A stretch of 64,000 nt of DNA from Pirellula sp. (lineage in GTDB: Bacteria; Planctomycetota; Planctomycetia; Pirellulales; Lacipirellulaceae), in contig PNKX01000021.1 of NCBI GenBank assembly GCA_013822725.1, positions 1-64,000 on the forward strand, in the 5' to 3' direction. This document shows positions 1 to 8,040 of this stretch, one piece after another; within the stretch, counting starts at the first letter, position 1, and each line of letters begins with the position of its first letter. Both the position numbers and the translations under genes were made by a program. The notes below the pieces were generated by a model that did not search any database, had not been told where the DNA came from, and worked only from the letters and a program-made list of their open reading frames with translations.

Positions 1-564
1 AGCATCTGGAACGAATGGGCCGACGCCGAGGGCGAGCTCGGTCCCGTTTACGGCAAGCAGTGGCGCAGCTGGGCGACGCCCGACGGCGGTTCGATTGACC
101 AGATGCGCGACGTGGTCGAACAGATCAAACGGAACCCCGACTCGCGCAGGCTAATTGTCAGCGCCTGGAACGTCGCCGACGTGGCGCGGATGGCGCTCCC
201 GCCCTGCCACCTGTTGTTCCAGTTCTACGTCGCCGAGGGTCGGCTTTCGTGCCAGCTCTACCAGCGGAGCGCCGACGTATTCTTAGGCGTGCCGTTCAAC
301 ATCGCCTCCTACGCGCTGCTGACGATGATGGTCGCCCAAGCGACCGATCTGCAGCCGGGCGACTTCGTCCACACGCTTGGCGACGCTCACCTCTACGACA
401 ACCATTTGGAGCAAGCGCGGCTGCAACTGTCGCGCGAGCCCCGCCCGCTGCCGACGATGCGGCTCAACCCGACGGTGAAGGATCTGTTCGCGTTCAAGTT
501 CGAGGACTTCGAACTGCTTGCTTACGATCCGCATCCCCATATTAAGGCACCCGTCGCTGTGTAG
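1..564 (+). CDS. thyA: Thymidylate synthase, 5'-truncated by the window edge
   Basis: Makes dTMP from dUMP with methylene-tetrahydrofolate as methyl donor and reductant. The frame is open from base 1 and gives 187 residues, which match the C-terminal 70 percent of E. coli ThyA almost motif for motif. The active-site cysteine is fragment residue 69 in PPCH, followed by [20 protein letters not shown] (nucleotide-binding segment), and the protein ends in the typical [13 protein letters not shown]. Roughly 77 N-terminal residues lie outside the window. A dihydrofolate reductase follows about 180 bp downstream on the same strand, the classic pairing because ThyA produces the dihydrofolate that DHFR recycles. 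Confidence 0.97.
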   Translation, partial: SIWNEWADAEGELGPVYGKQWRSWATPDGGSIDQMRDVVEQIKRNPDSRRLIVSAWNVADVARMALPPCHLLFQFYVAEGRLSCQLYQRSADVFLGVPFNIASYALLTMMVAQATDLQPGDFVHTLGDAHLYDNHLEQARLQLSREPRPLPTMRLNPTVKDLFAFKFEDFELLAYDPHPHIKAPVAV

Positions 565-743
565 CGAAATTGGGGCAATTTCTTGCCTACGTGCTACAAT
601 CGATATGCGACTTGCGGGCAATTGGCGCGACTTTGTATAAAGACGTGCCCTCGTGATGTAAGCTAGCAGTGGAGCTTACCTAGGGATTCGTTTAGCTCAC
701 CTGCGGCACTCCGCATACGCTCCCGACCATCTCTCACGTAAGT

Positions 744-1547
744 ATGCGCATTCTTACCGAGCTTGGTGATATTCTGCTCACACTTCTAGCAGCCCCTCTG
801 GCGCTAGTTGGTCTTCGCGCGTCACGGCAGAGTTCCGGGCGAGAGGCAAAACGCATCAAGTTTACATCCAAGCCCAAAGTTCGAATCACACTGATTGCAG
901 CTGTCTCTGAGAACAACATTATCGGCAGGAATGGAGATCTTCCATGGAGGCTGCCGAGCGATCTAAGGCGCTTTAAAGAATTAACGATGGGCAGCACGGT
1001 CTTGCTTGGGCGCAAGACGTATGAGTCAATTCGCCGTCCGCTTCCAGGGCGGCGAATGATAGTAATTACTCGTCAGCGAGATTTTACAGCGGAAGGAATT
1101 GACGTCGTAGCTAGTCTGCGCGACGCTTGTAAATTAGCTGCTTCAAATCAGATCAATCATGTATTTGTAATGGGCGGTGCCGAGATATATCCTTTGGCAC
1201 TTCCCTTGGCAGACCGACTTGAGATAACTCGGGTGCATGCTGAGGTCGAAGGAGACGCCAAGTTTCCTGAGTGGGATCAGCGAGAGTGGCTCTGCGTTCG
1301 TTCAGAACGGCATGAGAGCGATGAGAAGAATCAGCATCCGTTCAGCTTTGAAGTCTATGAAAGACTTACACCATGGCAGGTATTAGTACGGAAGCTGTTC
1401 GTTGCACTTGGGTTGCGGGAGGGAACGACCTCTACCACCACTATCACGACAAGGAATGGGGCGTGCCGGTCTACGACGACCGAAAGCAGTTCGAGTTCCT
1501 CACGCTCGAAAGCGCCCAAGCCGGACTTAGTTGGTCCACGATCTTAA
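744..1547 (+). CDS. folA: Dihydrofolate reductase with N-terminal extension and 3' overlap into tag
   Basis: Reduces dihydrofolate to tetrahydrofolate with NADPH. The DHFR domain spans residues 46-208: IAAVSENNIIGRNGDLPWRL, catalytic Asp73 in LPSDLRRFK, GRKTYESI for NADPH binding, VMGGAEIYPLAL and a C-terminal FSFEVYERL. Two things are odd. The first 45 residues are not part of the domain and contain a hydrophobic stretch at 8-24, yet there is no ATG, GTG or TTG closer to it. After residue 208 the frame runs 59 codons through the start of tag in another frame, giving a low-complexity Ser/Thr tail. GC is low: 24 of 60 bases at 1141-1200 against 40 of 60 at 1561-1620 in tag. The domain call is firm; both ends are uncertain. 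Confidence 0.88.
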   Translation: MRILTELGDILLTLLAAPLALVGLRASRQSSGREAKRIKFTSKPKVRITLIAAVSENNIIGRNGDLPWRLPSDLRRFKELTMGSTVLLGRKTYESIRRPLPGRRMIVITRQRDFTAEGIDVVASLRDACKLAASNQINHVFVMGGAEIYPLALPLADRLEITRVHAEVEGDAKFPEWDQREWLCVRSERHESDEKNQHPFSFEVYERLTPWQVLVRKLFVALGLREGTTSTTTITTRNGACRSTTTESSSSSSRSKAPKPDLVGPRS

Positions 1548-1978
1548 ACAAACGCGAAGGCTATCGCCGCGCGTTCGCCGACTTCGACCCGGTGCAGGTC
1601 GCCCGCTTTACCGAGAAGCAGATCGAAAAGATTCTCACCGATCCCGGCATCGTGCGCAATCGGCTGAAGGTGAAGTCCGCGGTGACCAACGCGCAGCTGT
1701 TTCTCAAGGTGCAGGAAGAGTTCGACGGCTTCGCCCGCTACCTGTGGCGGTTCGTCGAGGGCAGGCCGATTCAGAACCGGTGGGAAGCACATAAGCAAGT
1801 GCCGGCCACGTCGCCCGAGTCGGACGCGGCGAGCAAGGACCTCAAGAAGCGCGGCTTCAAGTTCGTCGGCAGCACGATCATCTACGCCCACATGCAGGCG
1901 ACTGGCTTGGTGAACGATCACCTTACGAGTTGCTTCCGCTACCAGCAGTGCGCACAGCTAGCGAAGAAGAAGTTTTAG
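1373..1978 (+). CDS. tag: DNA-3-methyladenine glycosylase I
   Basis: Removes 3-methyladenine from alkylated DNA as the first step of base excision repair. The 201-residue protein is close to the usual length and aligns with E. coli Tag throughout: CTWVAGGNDLYHHYHDKEWG at residues 11-30, QAGLSWSTILNKREGYRRAF, LKKRGFKFVGSTIIYAHMQA, and GLVNDHLTSC. The cysteine and histidine zinc ligands at both ends of the family are present. Its start lies inside the preceding DHFR reading frame (175 bp overlap, different phase). GC content and codon use resemble the rest of the window, unlike the DHFR. Confidence 0.96.
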   Translation: MAGISTEAVRCTWVAGGNDLYHHYHDKEWGVPVYDDRKQFEFLTLESAQAGLSWSTILNKREGYRRAFADFDPVQVARFTEKQIEKILTDPGIVRNRLKVKSAVTNAQLFLKVQEEFDGFARYLWRFVEGRPIQNRWEAHKQVPATSPESDAASKDLKKRGFKFVGSTIIYAHMQATGLVNDHLTSCFRYQQCAQLAKKKF

Positions 1979-2080
1979 CCGCGAAGAATCGCAAAAGACG
2001 CGAAAAAAGAAGGAATAAGAGATTGGAGCCGAGTGTCATGCTCGTTCCCTTTTTTGCGTCTCTGTGCCTTTTTGCGGCTA
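1977..2080. repeat. Inverted repeat, GCGAAGAATCGCAAAAGACG family
   Basis: Left arm about 1977-2012 and right arm about 2048-2080 are imperfect inverted copies built from short purine-rich units around GCAAA and GACGCGAAA. It lies between the convergent genes tag and epmA. The outer end of the right arm supplies the epmA stop codon. It is related to the 41511-41609 and 7932-8020 repeats. Confidence 0.75.
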
Positions 2081-3043
2081 CCAATTAAACGTCATGACCT
2101 CGTCGATTGTCGTAGCCCCGCAGGCAAGCATCGCTAAGCGATCGAAGCCAAGCGCGCAACCGCTGCACGGCGGTAGGCCAGGATTGGCCATTGCGGCGAG
2201 CAGTCGCTCCGGCAGCGGCAGGGCAGGGCGGTTGTCAGCGGTGCGTTGGCGGTTCACTTTTTCGAGTCGCGTTCGCAGCGCCGCGGCGTCGGTCAGTTCG
2301 TGGTAGCCGTTCGCCAGTTCGACGCCGTGCCAGTAGAGTTCGAACCGTTCGCCAACGAGCGTGCCGTCCGCACGCGTCGCCGTCACTGCGAGCGCCGATT
2401 GAGTGGCCGGATAGTCGTACAGAATCTCGGGTCGATCGGCGCCGAGTCGCGGTTCGACGACGGCTGCCAGCAATAGGTTGAGCCATTCGTCGCGGTCGTC
2501 GGCGTGAATTCCCTCAGGGACGGCGACGTTCAATCGTTTCACGGCCGCAGCTAGTTCTTCGCACGTCGCGCGGTGGGCGTCGACGGCGACATGCGTGCGA
2601 AACGCCTCGGCATAGGACGTGCGAGTCGCCGCTACCGCACCCGCGACCGCTTGGCAGAGTTCGTCGAGCAGGTTGATCCCCGCCGTCATTCCGTCACCGG
2701 TGCGGTACCACTCGACCATCGTGAACTCAGGATTGTGAATCGCCCCCCGTTCGCCGTAGCGGTACGATCGCGTCACCTGAAAGATCGCCGGCAGGCCCTC
2801 GCAGAGGAGCCGCTTCATGTGCAGTTCGGGCGACGCTTGTAGAAAGCCGAACGCTTGATTCTTCGATGCATCACTGACCGCAAACGGCTCGATGTGAAGC
2901 TCCGGAATGATCTCCGCATCAAGCGTCGGCGTCTCGACCTCGAGAAACCCGCGCTCTGCAAAGAACCCGCGCAGCCGCGTCAGCATTTCGGCGCGCCGTC
3001 GCAACCGCTCATGCCGTAAGCGGAGGTCAGCGTCGCCGCTCAT
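2078..3043 (-). CDS. epmA: EF-P lysyltransferase EpmA (GenX/PoxA)
   Basis: A class II lysyl-tRNA synthetase paralogue that, in E. coli, attaches (R)-beta-lysine to a conserved lysine of elongation factor P. The 321 residues correspond to the catalytic core with no anticodon-binding domain, as in E. coli EpmA (325). Visible motifs are RGFLEVETPTLDAEI, LQASPELHMKRLL, motif 2 RSYRYGERGAIHNPEFTMVEWYR region (residues 92-114), and motif 3 GCALGFDRLAML near residue 295. It overlaps the M48 protease gene by 4 bp, indicating translational coupling. The substrate EF-P and the aminomutase EpmB are both encoded within 5 kb, which supports the assignment over a true LysRS. Confidence 0.95.
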   Translation of the reverse strand: MSGDADLRLRHERLRRRAEMLTRLRGFFAERGFLEVETPTLDAEIIPELHIEPFAVSDASKNQAFGFLQASPELHMKRLLCEGLPAIFQVTRSYRYGERGAIHNPEFTMVEWYRTGDGMTAGINLLDELCQAVAGAVAATRTSYAEAFRTHVAVDAHRATCEELAAAVKRLNVAVPEGIHADDRDEWLNLLLAAVVEPRLGADRPEILYDYPATQSALAVTATRADGTLVGERFELYWHGVELANGYHELTDAAALRTRLEKVNRQRTADNRPALPLPERLLAAMANPGLPPCSGCALGFDRLAMLACGATTIDEVMTFNW

Positions 3044-5091
3044 GCCGTCACGCTGTCATGCGAGAAGACCGCCGGCCCGCCCGGCAGCAGCGGCGGCATC
3101 GGGCAGTCGAGCATGTCGCACACGCCGCGCAGCAGTTCCGCCTCGGCGACGGTCACTTCGCGGTCGGCGCAAATTACCGCGGCACAGGCGGCGACCAGCG
3201 GTCGCCGCTTTTTGTCGGCGACACGGGAGAGGTCATCGAGCGCTCGGCTTAGCTGTTCCAGGCCGCATTGCTCCGGCGGTAACAGTTGCACGTCGACGCC
3301 CTTCAGCTTTTCCGCTCCGCGGGCGAGCGCGGCCGGCGCTTCGGCCTTCCGATTGTCCGCATACGCGAGAGTCGACAGCAGCACCGAACATTGCGGCCCC
3401 ATCTTCTGCAGGCCGTAATAGGCGACCCGCGGCGCGGCCGTCTTCTCGAACTGCGGCGTCAGGTTCCGCAGCAGCACGCGGTACAGCGTCCACTCGAACA
3501 GCCCGAGCCGATTGTCGGCCGCCACCAACTCCTTGAAGCAGGTGAGAAACTCGCGGTACTGCGGCGCCGACATCGCTCGCAGCGCTGGCAGCGACATGTC
3601 GACCAGCGGCAGCCGTGCGCGGACGTCGAGCAAGTCGATGTACGGCAGCAGTTTATCGGTAAGATCCGCAATATCAGGCTTGGCCAACTCGCGCAATCGT
3701 TTGAGTTGCTTGACGCGAATCTCAGGATTCTTGTCAGCCAGCAAGCCGAACAGCACGGCCCGCGCGCCGTAGGGTTCGTGAACCGAATCGCGCACCAACG
3801 GCGGCAACGACTCGACGAGCGCCGCGGCGTACTTGCGGTGGGCTTCCTTCGGATCGCCGACTTGATCGGCCGCTTTCGCGACGATCGCCACCGGCACCAT
3901 CTCCTCGGACTGAACAGCGGCCGCCGCGAGGCCGATCATCGCTTCCGGCGACATCATCCCCGCCCCGGCGCCAACGAGGCCGACCGCCGCAGGTCCCGGC
4001 GAGTTGAACGCCGTCGGCGTCAGCGGCGGCATCTCGTAGGACCCGTCCCACTGCGGTTCGAGCCGCTTGATCCGCTTCGGCAGCGGCGGATGCGTGGCGG
4101 TGAGCGACGTCAGCCCTTCCCACACGCCTTGGGCGAAGAACAAGTGGCTCGCCTCGCTGGCGTTCGCCGCCTGCAATTTGGAACCGGTCACGGCGCCGCC
4201 GATCCGCTTCAGCGCGCCGGCGAGTCCGGTTGGATTCCGCGTGAACTGCACTGCCGAGGCGTCGGCCAGATACTCGCGCTGCCGCGACAGGGCTGCTTTG
4301 ATGATGTTCCCCATCAGCGTGCCGAGGAAGCCGAGAGCCATCACCGCCAGACCGACCAGCAGAAAATAGACGGCGCTATTCCCCTTGCTGTCGCGGCTGC
4401 TGCGCGAGCTGCCGGAGTTGGCCGCCATGCGAAACACAATGCGGCCGATCAGACCAAGCAGCAGAATCCCGTGCAGAATACCGATCAGCCGAATGTTCAG
4501 CCGCATGTCGCCGTTGAGAATGTGGCTGAACTCGTGGGCCACCACTCCCTGCAATTCGTCGCGCGAAAGATTCTCGGCCGTGCCGCGCGTCACTGCGACG
4601 ACGGCGTCGCTCGGCGAATAGCCGGCCGCGAAGGCGTTGATGCCCTCTTCCTGATCGAGAATGAACACCGGCGGCACCGGCACGCCGGAAGCGAGCGCCA
4701 TTTCCTCGACGACGTTCAACAATCGCTTCTCGGCCGCATCGGTCGTGTCGGGAAAGACGCGGCGGCCTTGCAGGCTCTCGGCCACCACATGCCCGCCGCC
4801 GGAGAGTTGGGCGACCTTGAACAGACTGCCGCCGACGATCAGCAGTAGCGCCGCCCCGCCCGCGCCGACGGGAAGAGCAAGCTTCTCAGGCGACTCGTAA
4901 AGTGGGTTGTCGAGCAGCGCGTCGATGTCGCCGTCGCTCAGTTCCTTTTGATGCTGCACCGCTTCCAGCGCCACCCACGCCACGCCCATCGTCGCGCCAA
5001 CGATGCCGATCACCCCGATCACGAACAGAATCACCAACAGCGCCGAACTGCGCCGCGCCTGGTCCTGCCGTTCGAAGAAATCAGTGGCCAT
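3040..5091 (-). CDS. M48 family membrane metalloprotease with long C-terminal extension
   Basis: A zinc protease of the HtpX/M48 type, 683 residues. There are two membrane segments near the N-terminus (about 17-43 and 75-92) and two more around 200-222 and 240-262. The HEFSH zinc motif is at residues 186-190, with the third ligand Glu273 in REYLADASA. Standard HtpX ends near residue 300. Here about 330 further residues follow, apparently helical, ending in a TerB-like stretch (AAVICADREVTVAEAELLRG). A LemA protein is encoded just upstream, the usual partner of M48 proteases, and epmA overlaps downstream by 4 bp. Membrane protein quality control is the likely role. The function of the extension is unknown. 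Confidence 0.9.
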   Translation of the reverse strand: MATDFFERQDQARRSSALLVILFVIGVIGIVGATMGVAWVALEAVQHQKELSDGDIDALLDNPLYESPEKLALPVGAGGAALLLIVGGSLFKVAQLSGGGHVVAESLQGRRVFPDTTDAAEKRLLNVVEEMALASGVPVPPVFILDQEEGINAFAAGYSPSDAVVAVTRGTAENLSRDELQGVVAHEFSHILNGDMRLNIRLIGILHGILLLGLIGRIVFRMAANSGSSRSSRDSKGNSAVYFLLVGLAVMALGFLGTLMGNIIKAALSRQREYLADASAVQFTRNPTGLAGALKRIGGAVTGSKLQAANASEASHLFFAQGVWEGLTSLTATHPPLPKRIKRLEPQWDGSYEMPPLTPTAFNSPGPAAVGLVGAGAGMMSPEAMIGLAAAAVQSEEMVPVAIVAKAADQVGDPKEAHRKYAAALVESLPPLVRDSVHEPYGARAVLFGLLADKNPEIRVKQLKRLRELAKPDIADLTDKLLPYIDLLDVRARLPLVDMSLPALRAMSAPQYREFLTCFKELVAADNRLGLFEWTLYRVLLRNLTPQFEKTAAPRVAYYGLQKMGPQCSVLLSTLAYADNRKAEAPAALARGAEKLKGVDVQLLPPEQCGLEQLSRALDDLSRVADKKRRPLVAACAAVICADREVTVAEAELLRGVCDMLDCPMPPLLPGGPAVFSHDSVTA

Positions 5092-5134
5092 ACGGAGATG
5101 ACTCGCGGCGAAGGCTCAAGAACGCCCGGAAGCA

Positions 5135-5238
5135 GAATGACGAATGACGAAATCCGAATGACGAATGTGGGCTGACGAACCGCGGCGAGCTTCCACCCTC
5201 GCGAGTTTCGTCATTCGTCATTCGTGCTTCGTCATTTC
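5135..5238. repeat. Inverted repeat built from AATGACGA units
   Basis: Left arm 5135-5168 repeats GAATGACGAATGACGAAA; right arm 5208-5238 is the inverted form (CGTCATTCGTCATTCGTG). It occupies most of the 180-bp gap between lemA and the M48 gene, which are co-directional, so if it folds in mRNA it lies inside the presumed operon. Confidence 0.8.
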
Positions 5239-5271
5239 TCTTAACCGCGTGGCGCACCACGCAAACCGATA

Positions 5272-5907
5272 CTAGAAGCTCACCTTCGGCGCTTCCGCAA
5301 TCTGCTTGCTGTCGGCGAACTCCAGCAACTCGGCGTCTTCGCCGTAGCCGAACAGGCCCGCGAAGATCACCGGCGGGAACGACTGGCGGTAGGTGTTGAA
5401 CTGCATCACCGAGTCGTTGTACGCCTGCCGAGCGAACGCGACCTTGTTCTCGGTCGAGGTCAGCTCTTCGGTCAGCTGAGCCATGTTCTGGTTCGCCTTG
5501 AGGTCGGGATACGCTTCCGACAGCGCGAACAGCCGGCCGAGCGTCCCGCCAAGGGTCGATTCCGCGGCGGCGAGCTGCTTCATCGCTGCGGGGTCGCCAG
5601 GATTGGCCGCTGCCGCCTGTAATCCGCCAACGGCCGCGTTGCGCGCCGTGATGACCGCTTCGAGCGTCTCGCGCTCGTGCTTCATGTAGCCTTTGACCGT
5701 TTCGACCAGATTCGGAATCAGGTCGTACCGGCGCTTGAGCTGCACTTCGATCTGAGCGAAGGAGTTCTCCAGCCGATTCCGGAGCATCACCAGCTTGTTG
5801 TAGATCCCCACGCCGAACATCAGCGCCAGCAGCACGATGCCGCCGACGACGATCAACGCAATCAGGGCGCCGCCCAACTCGGCCAGCATCAGCGACTCAA
5901 CAGACAT
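5272..5907 (-). CDS. lemA: LemA family protein
   Basis: Membrane-anchored helical protein of 211 residues with one N-terminal membrane segment (about 11-34) followed by the LemA signature: YNKLVMLRNRLENSFAQIEV, then QLKRRYDLIPNLVETVKGYM. The rest is predicted all-helical and extracytoplasmic or periplasm-like. Biochemical function is not established for the family, but LemA genes are very often paired with M48 proteases, as here, 180 bp downstream. RBS and start are unremarkable. The gene order efp, lemA, M48, epmA on one strand suggests one transcription unit, although inverted repeats separate the first three. Confidence 0.94.
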   Translation of the reverse strand: MSVESLMLAELGGALIALIVVGGIVLLALMFGVGIYNKLVMLRNRLENSFAQIEVQLKRRYDLIPNLVETVKGYMKHERETLEAVITARNAAVGGLQAAAANPGDPAAMKQLAAAESTLGGTLGRLFALSEAYPDLKANQNMAQLTEELTSTENKVAFARQAYNDSVMQFNTYRQSFPPVIFAGLFGYGEDAELLEFADSKQIAEAPKVSF

Positions 5908-5964
5908 GGCGACGGTCCTTTTAATGGCGTGGTAGATGGAAACCGCGGATCACATTCAACAGTG

Positions 5965-6055
5965 GGTGGCACGCCCTAAGGGTACTCCCGCAGGGCGTGG
6001 CGAACCCGCATGTCAGGACAACCACGCCCATCGGAGTACCTCTGGGCGTGCCCCC
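5965..6055. repeat. Inverted repeat, TGGCACGCCC..GGTACTCC family (copy 1)
   Basis: Left arm 5965-6000 and right arm 6022-6055 share GGCACGCCC, GGTACTCC and GGGCGTGG blocks in inverted order. It lies between efp and lemA. A second copy with the same three blocks is at 12439-12528. Confidence 0.82.
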
Positions 6056-6095
6056 CTCAAATCCGCGGTCAGCAATTCAACAATACCTCATTCGC

Positions 6096-6674
6096 TCAGC
6101 TGTTCGCATCCTTGGCACGTTCAATATATTCACCTGTCCGGGTGTCAATTCGCAGGAAATCGCCGATATTGACGAAAGCCGGGGCCAGAATTTCGGCTCC
6201 CGTCTCCATCTTGCATGGCTTCGTCACGTTCGTGGCCGTATTTCCCTTGGCGCCCGGCTCGCAGTATTCGACCTTCAGCACGACATGGTTCGGCGGCGTG
6301 ACCGCGATCGCCGTGTCGTTGTAGACCACCAACTGGCAGTCCATGTTGTCCTTGAGGAACTTCCAGGCGTCGCCGACCGACTCGGCCGCCATCTCGTATT
6401 GCTCGTAGTCGTCGTTCTTCATGAAGACGAACTCTTCGCCCTGACGGTAGAGGAACTGGGCGTTAAACTCGGAGACGTCAGCCGACTCCAGCGTTTGGCC
6501 CGCCCGGTAGGTCTTGTCGGTGACCGTTCCTCGCAGGAGGTTCCGCAGCTTGCATTCGTACAGGGCGTTGCCCTTGCCCGGCTTGCGGAAGTTCATTTCG
6601 ATCATGAGGTAAGGGATGCCGTCGATCTGAACCTTCAGCCCCTTCCGAAAATCGCTGGTCGAGTACGTTCCCAC
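6096..6674 (-). CDS. efp: Elongation factor P
   Basis: Binds between the P and E sites to relieve ribosome stalling at polyproline. I set the start at the GTG at 6674, preceded by AGGAAG at good spacing. The longer open frame to 6809 runs back through an intergenic inverted repeat and is not homologous. This gives 192 residues starting MGTYSTSDFRKGLKVQIDG. The modified loop is FRKPGKGN, and the lysine falls at residue 34, the same number as the beta-lysylated Lys34 of E. coli EF-P. The C-terminus has the expected GAEILAPAFVNIGDFLRIDT. The modifying enzymes EpmA and EpmB are encoded nearby, so this EF-P is very likely beta-lysylated. Confidence 0.96.
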   Translation of the reverse strand: MGTYSTSDFRKGLKVQIDGIPYLMIEMNFRKPGKGNALYECKLRNLLRGTVTDKTYRAGQTLESADVSEFNAQFLYRQGEEFVFMKNDDYEQYEMAAESVGDAWKFLKDNMDCQLVVYNDTAIAVTPPNHVVLKVEYCEPGAKGNTATNVTKPCKMETGAEILAPAFVNIGDFLRIDTRTGEYIERAKDANS

Positions 6675-6749
6675 AGATTTGCTTCCTATCGTCCGACTGA
6701 AAAAGATGGGTCTATAATTTCGCGCTAGTCGGCGAGCCTGGTCGCCCTC

Positions 6750-6801
6750 TAGCCGGAGGGCCACGCCCTCCGGGATTCCAGACCGCGTGGCGGTCCGGCT
6801 A
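6750..6801. repeat. Inverted repeat, TAGCCGGAGGGCCACGCCCT family (copy 1)
   Basis: Two hairpins (GGAGGGCCACGCCCTCC and GACCGCGTGGCGGTC) flanked by an outer TAGCCGGA/TCCGGCTA pair. It lies in the divergent gap between efp and epmB. A second copy is at 32271-32360 with the same ends and a longer middle. Confidence 0.85.
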
Positions 6802-6871
6802 GTTGTCACGCATAATGGTCGCTTGGCCGCGCCGCGAGCCTCTGTAGCGAAGCCCCCCGTCGCAAACCGAA

Positions 6872-7903
6872 TTGAGCATTCTAACCACTCCCGAAACGGC
6901 TGTCCGCGCCCGTTCCACCGCCCCCTCGGCTCCGTGGCAGCGGGAGCTTCGCGACGCCATCCGCGATCCGCGCCGTTTGGCCGAGGCCCTTGATTTGCCG
7001 GCCGAAATGGCGTCCGGGGCCGCAGAAGGGGCGAGCGACTTCCCCGTTTTCGTCCCGCCGAGCTACCTCCGCCGGATTGAACCAGGAAACCCCGCCGACC
7101 CGCTCCTGCTCCAAGTTTGGCCGGCGGCCGCCGAAGCCGACTCGCCCGCCGGGTTCACCGACGACCCGGTCGAGGACGCCTCGTTCGCCCTCCGCCCCGG
7201 GCTGCTGCAGAAGTACGCCGGCCGGGCCCTGATGGTCGTCACCGGCGTCTGCGCGATCCATTGCCGCTATTGTTTCCGCCGCCACTTCCCGTACGACGAG
7301 ACGCCGCCGAGCGAACGCGTCTGGGACGCCGCCGTCGAGGCGCTGCGCGAAGACGCGACGATCGAAGAGATCATCCTCAGCGGCGGCGACCCTCTGACCG
7401 TCACCGACCCGCGGCTCGCCCGCTTAGCGGAGCAGTTCGCCGAGATTCCGCACCTCCGCCGACTGCGGATTCACACCCGGTTGCCGGTGATGATTCCCTC
7501 GCGGATCAACGACGAACTGCTGAGTTGGCTCACCGAGACGCGCCTGACGCCGGTGATGGTGATCCACGCGAACCACGCCCAGGAACTCGACGACGAGGTC
7601 GCCGCCGCCCTCCGCCGGTTGAAGGAAGCCGGCGTGCTGTTGCTCAACCAAGCCGTCCTGCTCCGTGGCGTGAACGATACGGTCGACGCCCAAGCCGATC
7701 TGAACCTCCGGCTGATCGACCTCGGCGTGACGCCGTATTACTTGCATCAACTCGACCGGGTCCGTGGCGCTGCTCACTTCGAGGTGAACATCGAACGCGG
7801 CCGCGAGATCATCGCCGAACTCCGCCGCCGCCTGCCGGGGTATGCGGTGCCGCAGTACGTCCAAGAGCAACCTGGAGTTGCCCATAAGGTAGTTATCGGA
7901 TGA
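6872..7903 (+). CDS. epmB: EF-P beta-lysylation protein EpmB, lysine 2,3-aminomutase family
   Basis: Radical SAM, PLP-dependent enzyme that converts (S)-alpha-lysine to (R)-beta-lysine for EF-P modification. The start is TTG at 6872. The 343 residues match E. coli EpmB in length (342). The iron-sulfur motif is CAIHCRYC at residues 127-134, followed by the EEIILSGGDPLTVTD loop. The PLP lysine is probably Lys339 in the terminal GVAHKVVIG. True KamA proteins are longer, with an oligomerisation tail that is absent here, which together with efp and epmA nearby favours EpmB. It is transcribed divergently from efp and followed by an RlmN/Cfr-type gene on the same strand. Confidence 0.93.
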   Translation: MSILTTPETAVRARSTAPSAPWQRELRDAIRDPRRLAEALDLPAEMASGAAEGASDFPVFVPPSYLRRIEPGNPADPLLLQVWPAAAEADSPAGFTDDPVEDASFALRPGLLQKYAGRALMVVTGVCAIHCRYCFRRHFPYDETPPSERVWDAAVEALREDATIEEIILSGGDPLTVTDPRLARLAEQFAEIPHLRRLRIHTRLPVMIPSRINDELLSWLTETRLTPVMVIHANHAQELDDEVAAALRRLKEAGVLLLNQAVLLRGVNDTVDAQADLNLRLIDLGVTPYYLHQLDRVRGAAHFEVNIERGREIIAELRRRLPGYAVPQYVQEQPGVAHKVVIG

Positions 7904-7931
7904 TTCAATTAGAAAAACTCAACTACGAAAG

Positions 7932-8020
7932 CTCTCGCAGAGGCGCAGAGACGCAGAGGCAGATGGGTTGGCCATCTTGCTCCTCCATGTTTTCTCCGCG
8001 CCTCTGCGCCTCTGCGAGAG
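7932..8020. repeat. Inverted repeat, GCAGAGGCGCAGAGACGCAG family
   Basis: Left arm 7932-7966 (CTCTCGCAGAGGCGCAGAGA and on), right arm 7996-8020 (inverted). The unit is a roughly 9-nt GCAGAGACG/GCAGAGGC step. It separates epmB from the co-directional radical SAM gene. Confidence 0.82.
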
Positions 8021-8040
8021 ATCTTCATACCTAGTCTTCA

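Noticed and set aside
6675..6809. N-terminal extension of EF-P by 45 residues
   Set aside because: It translates the TAGCCGGAGGG repeat; GTG 6674 has a good ribosome site and gives Lys34 its standard number.
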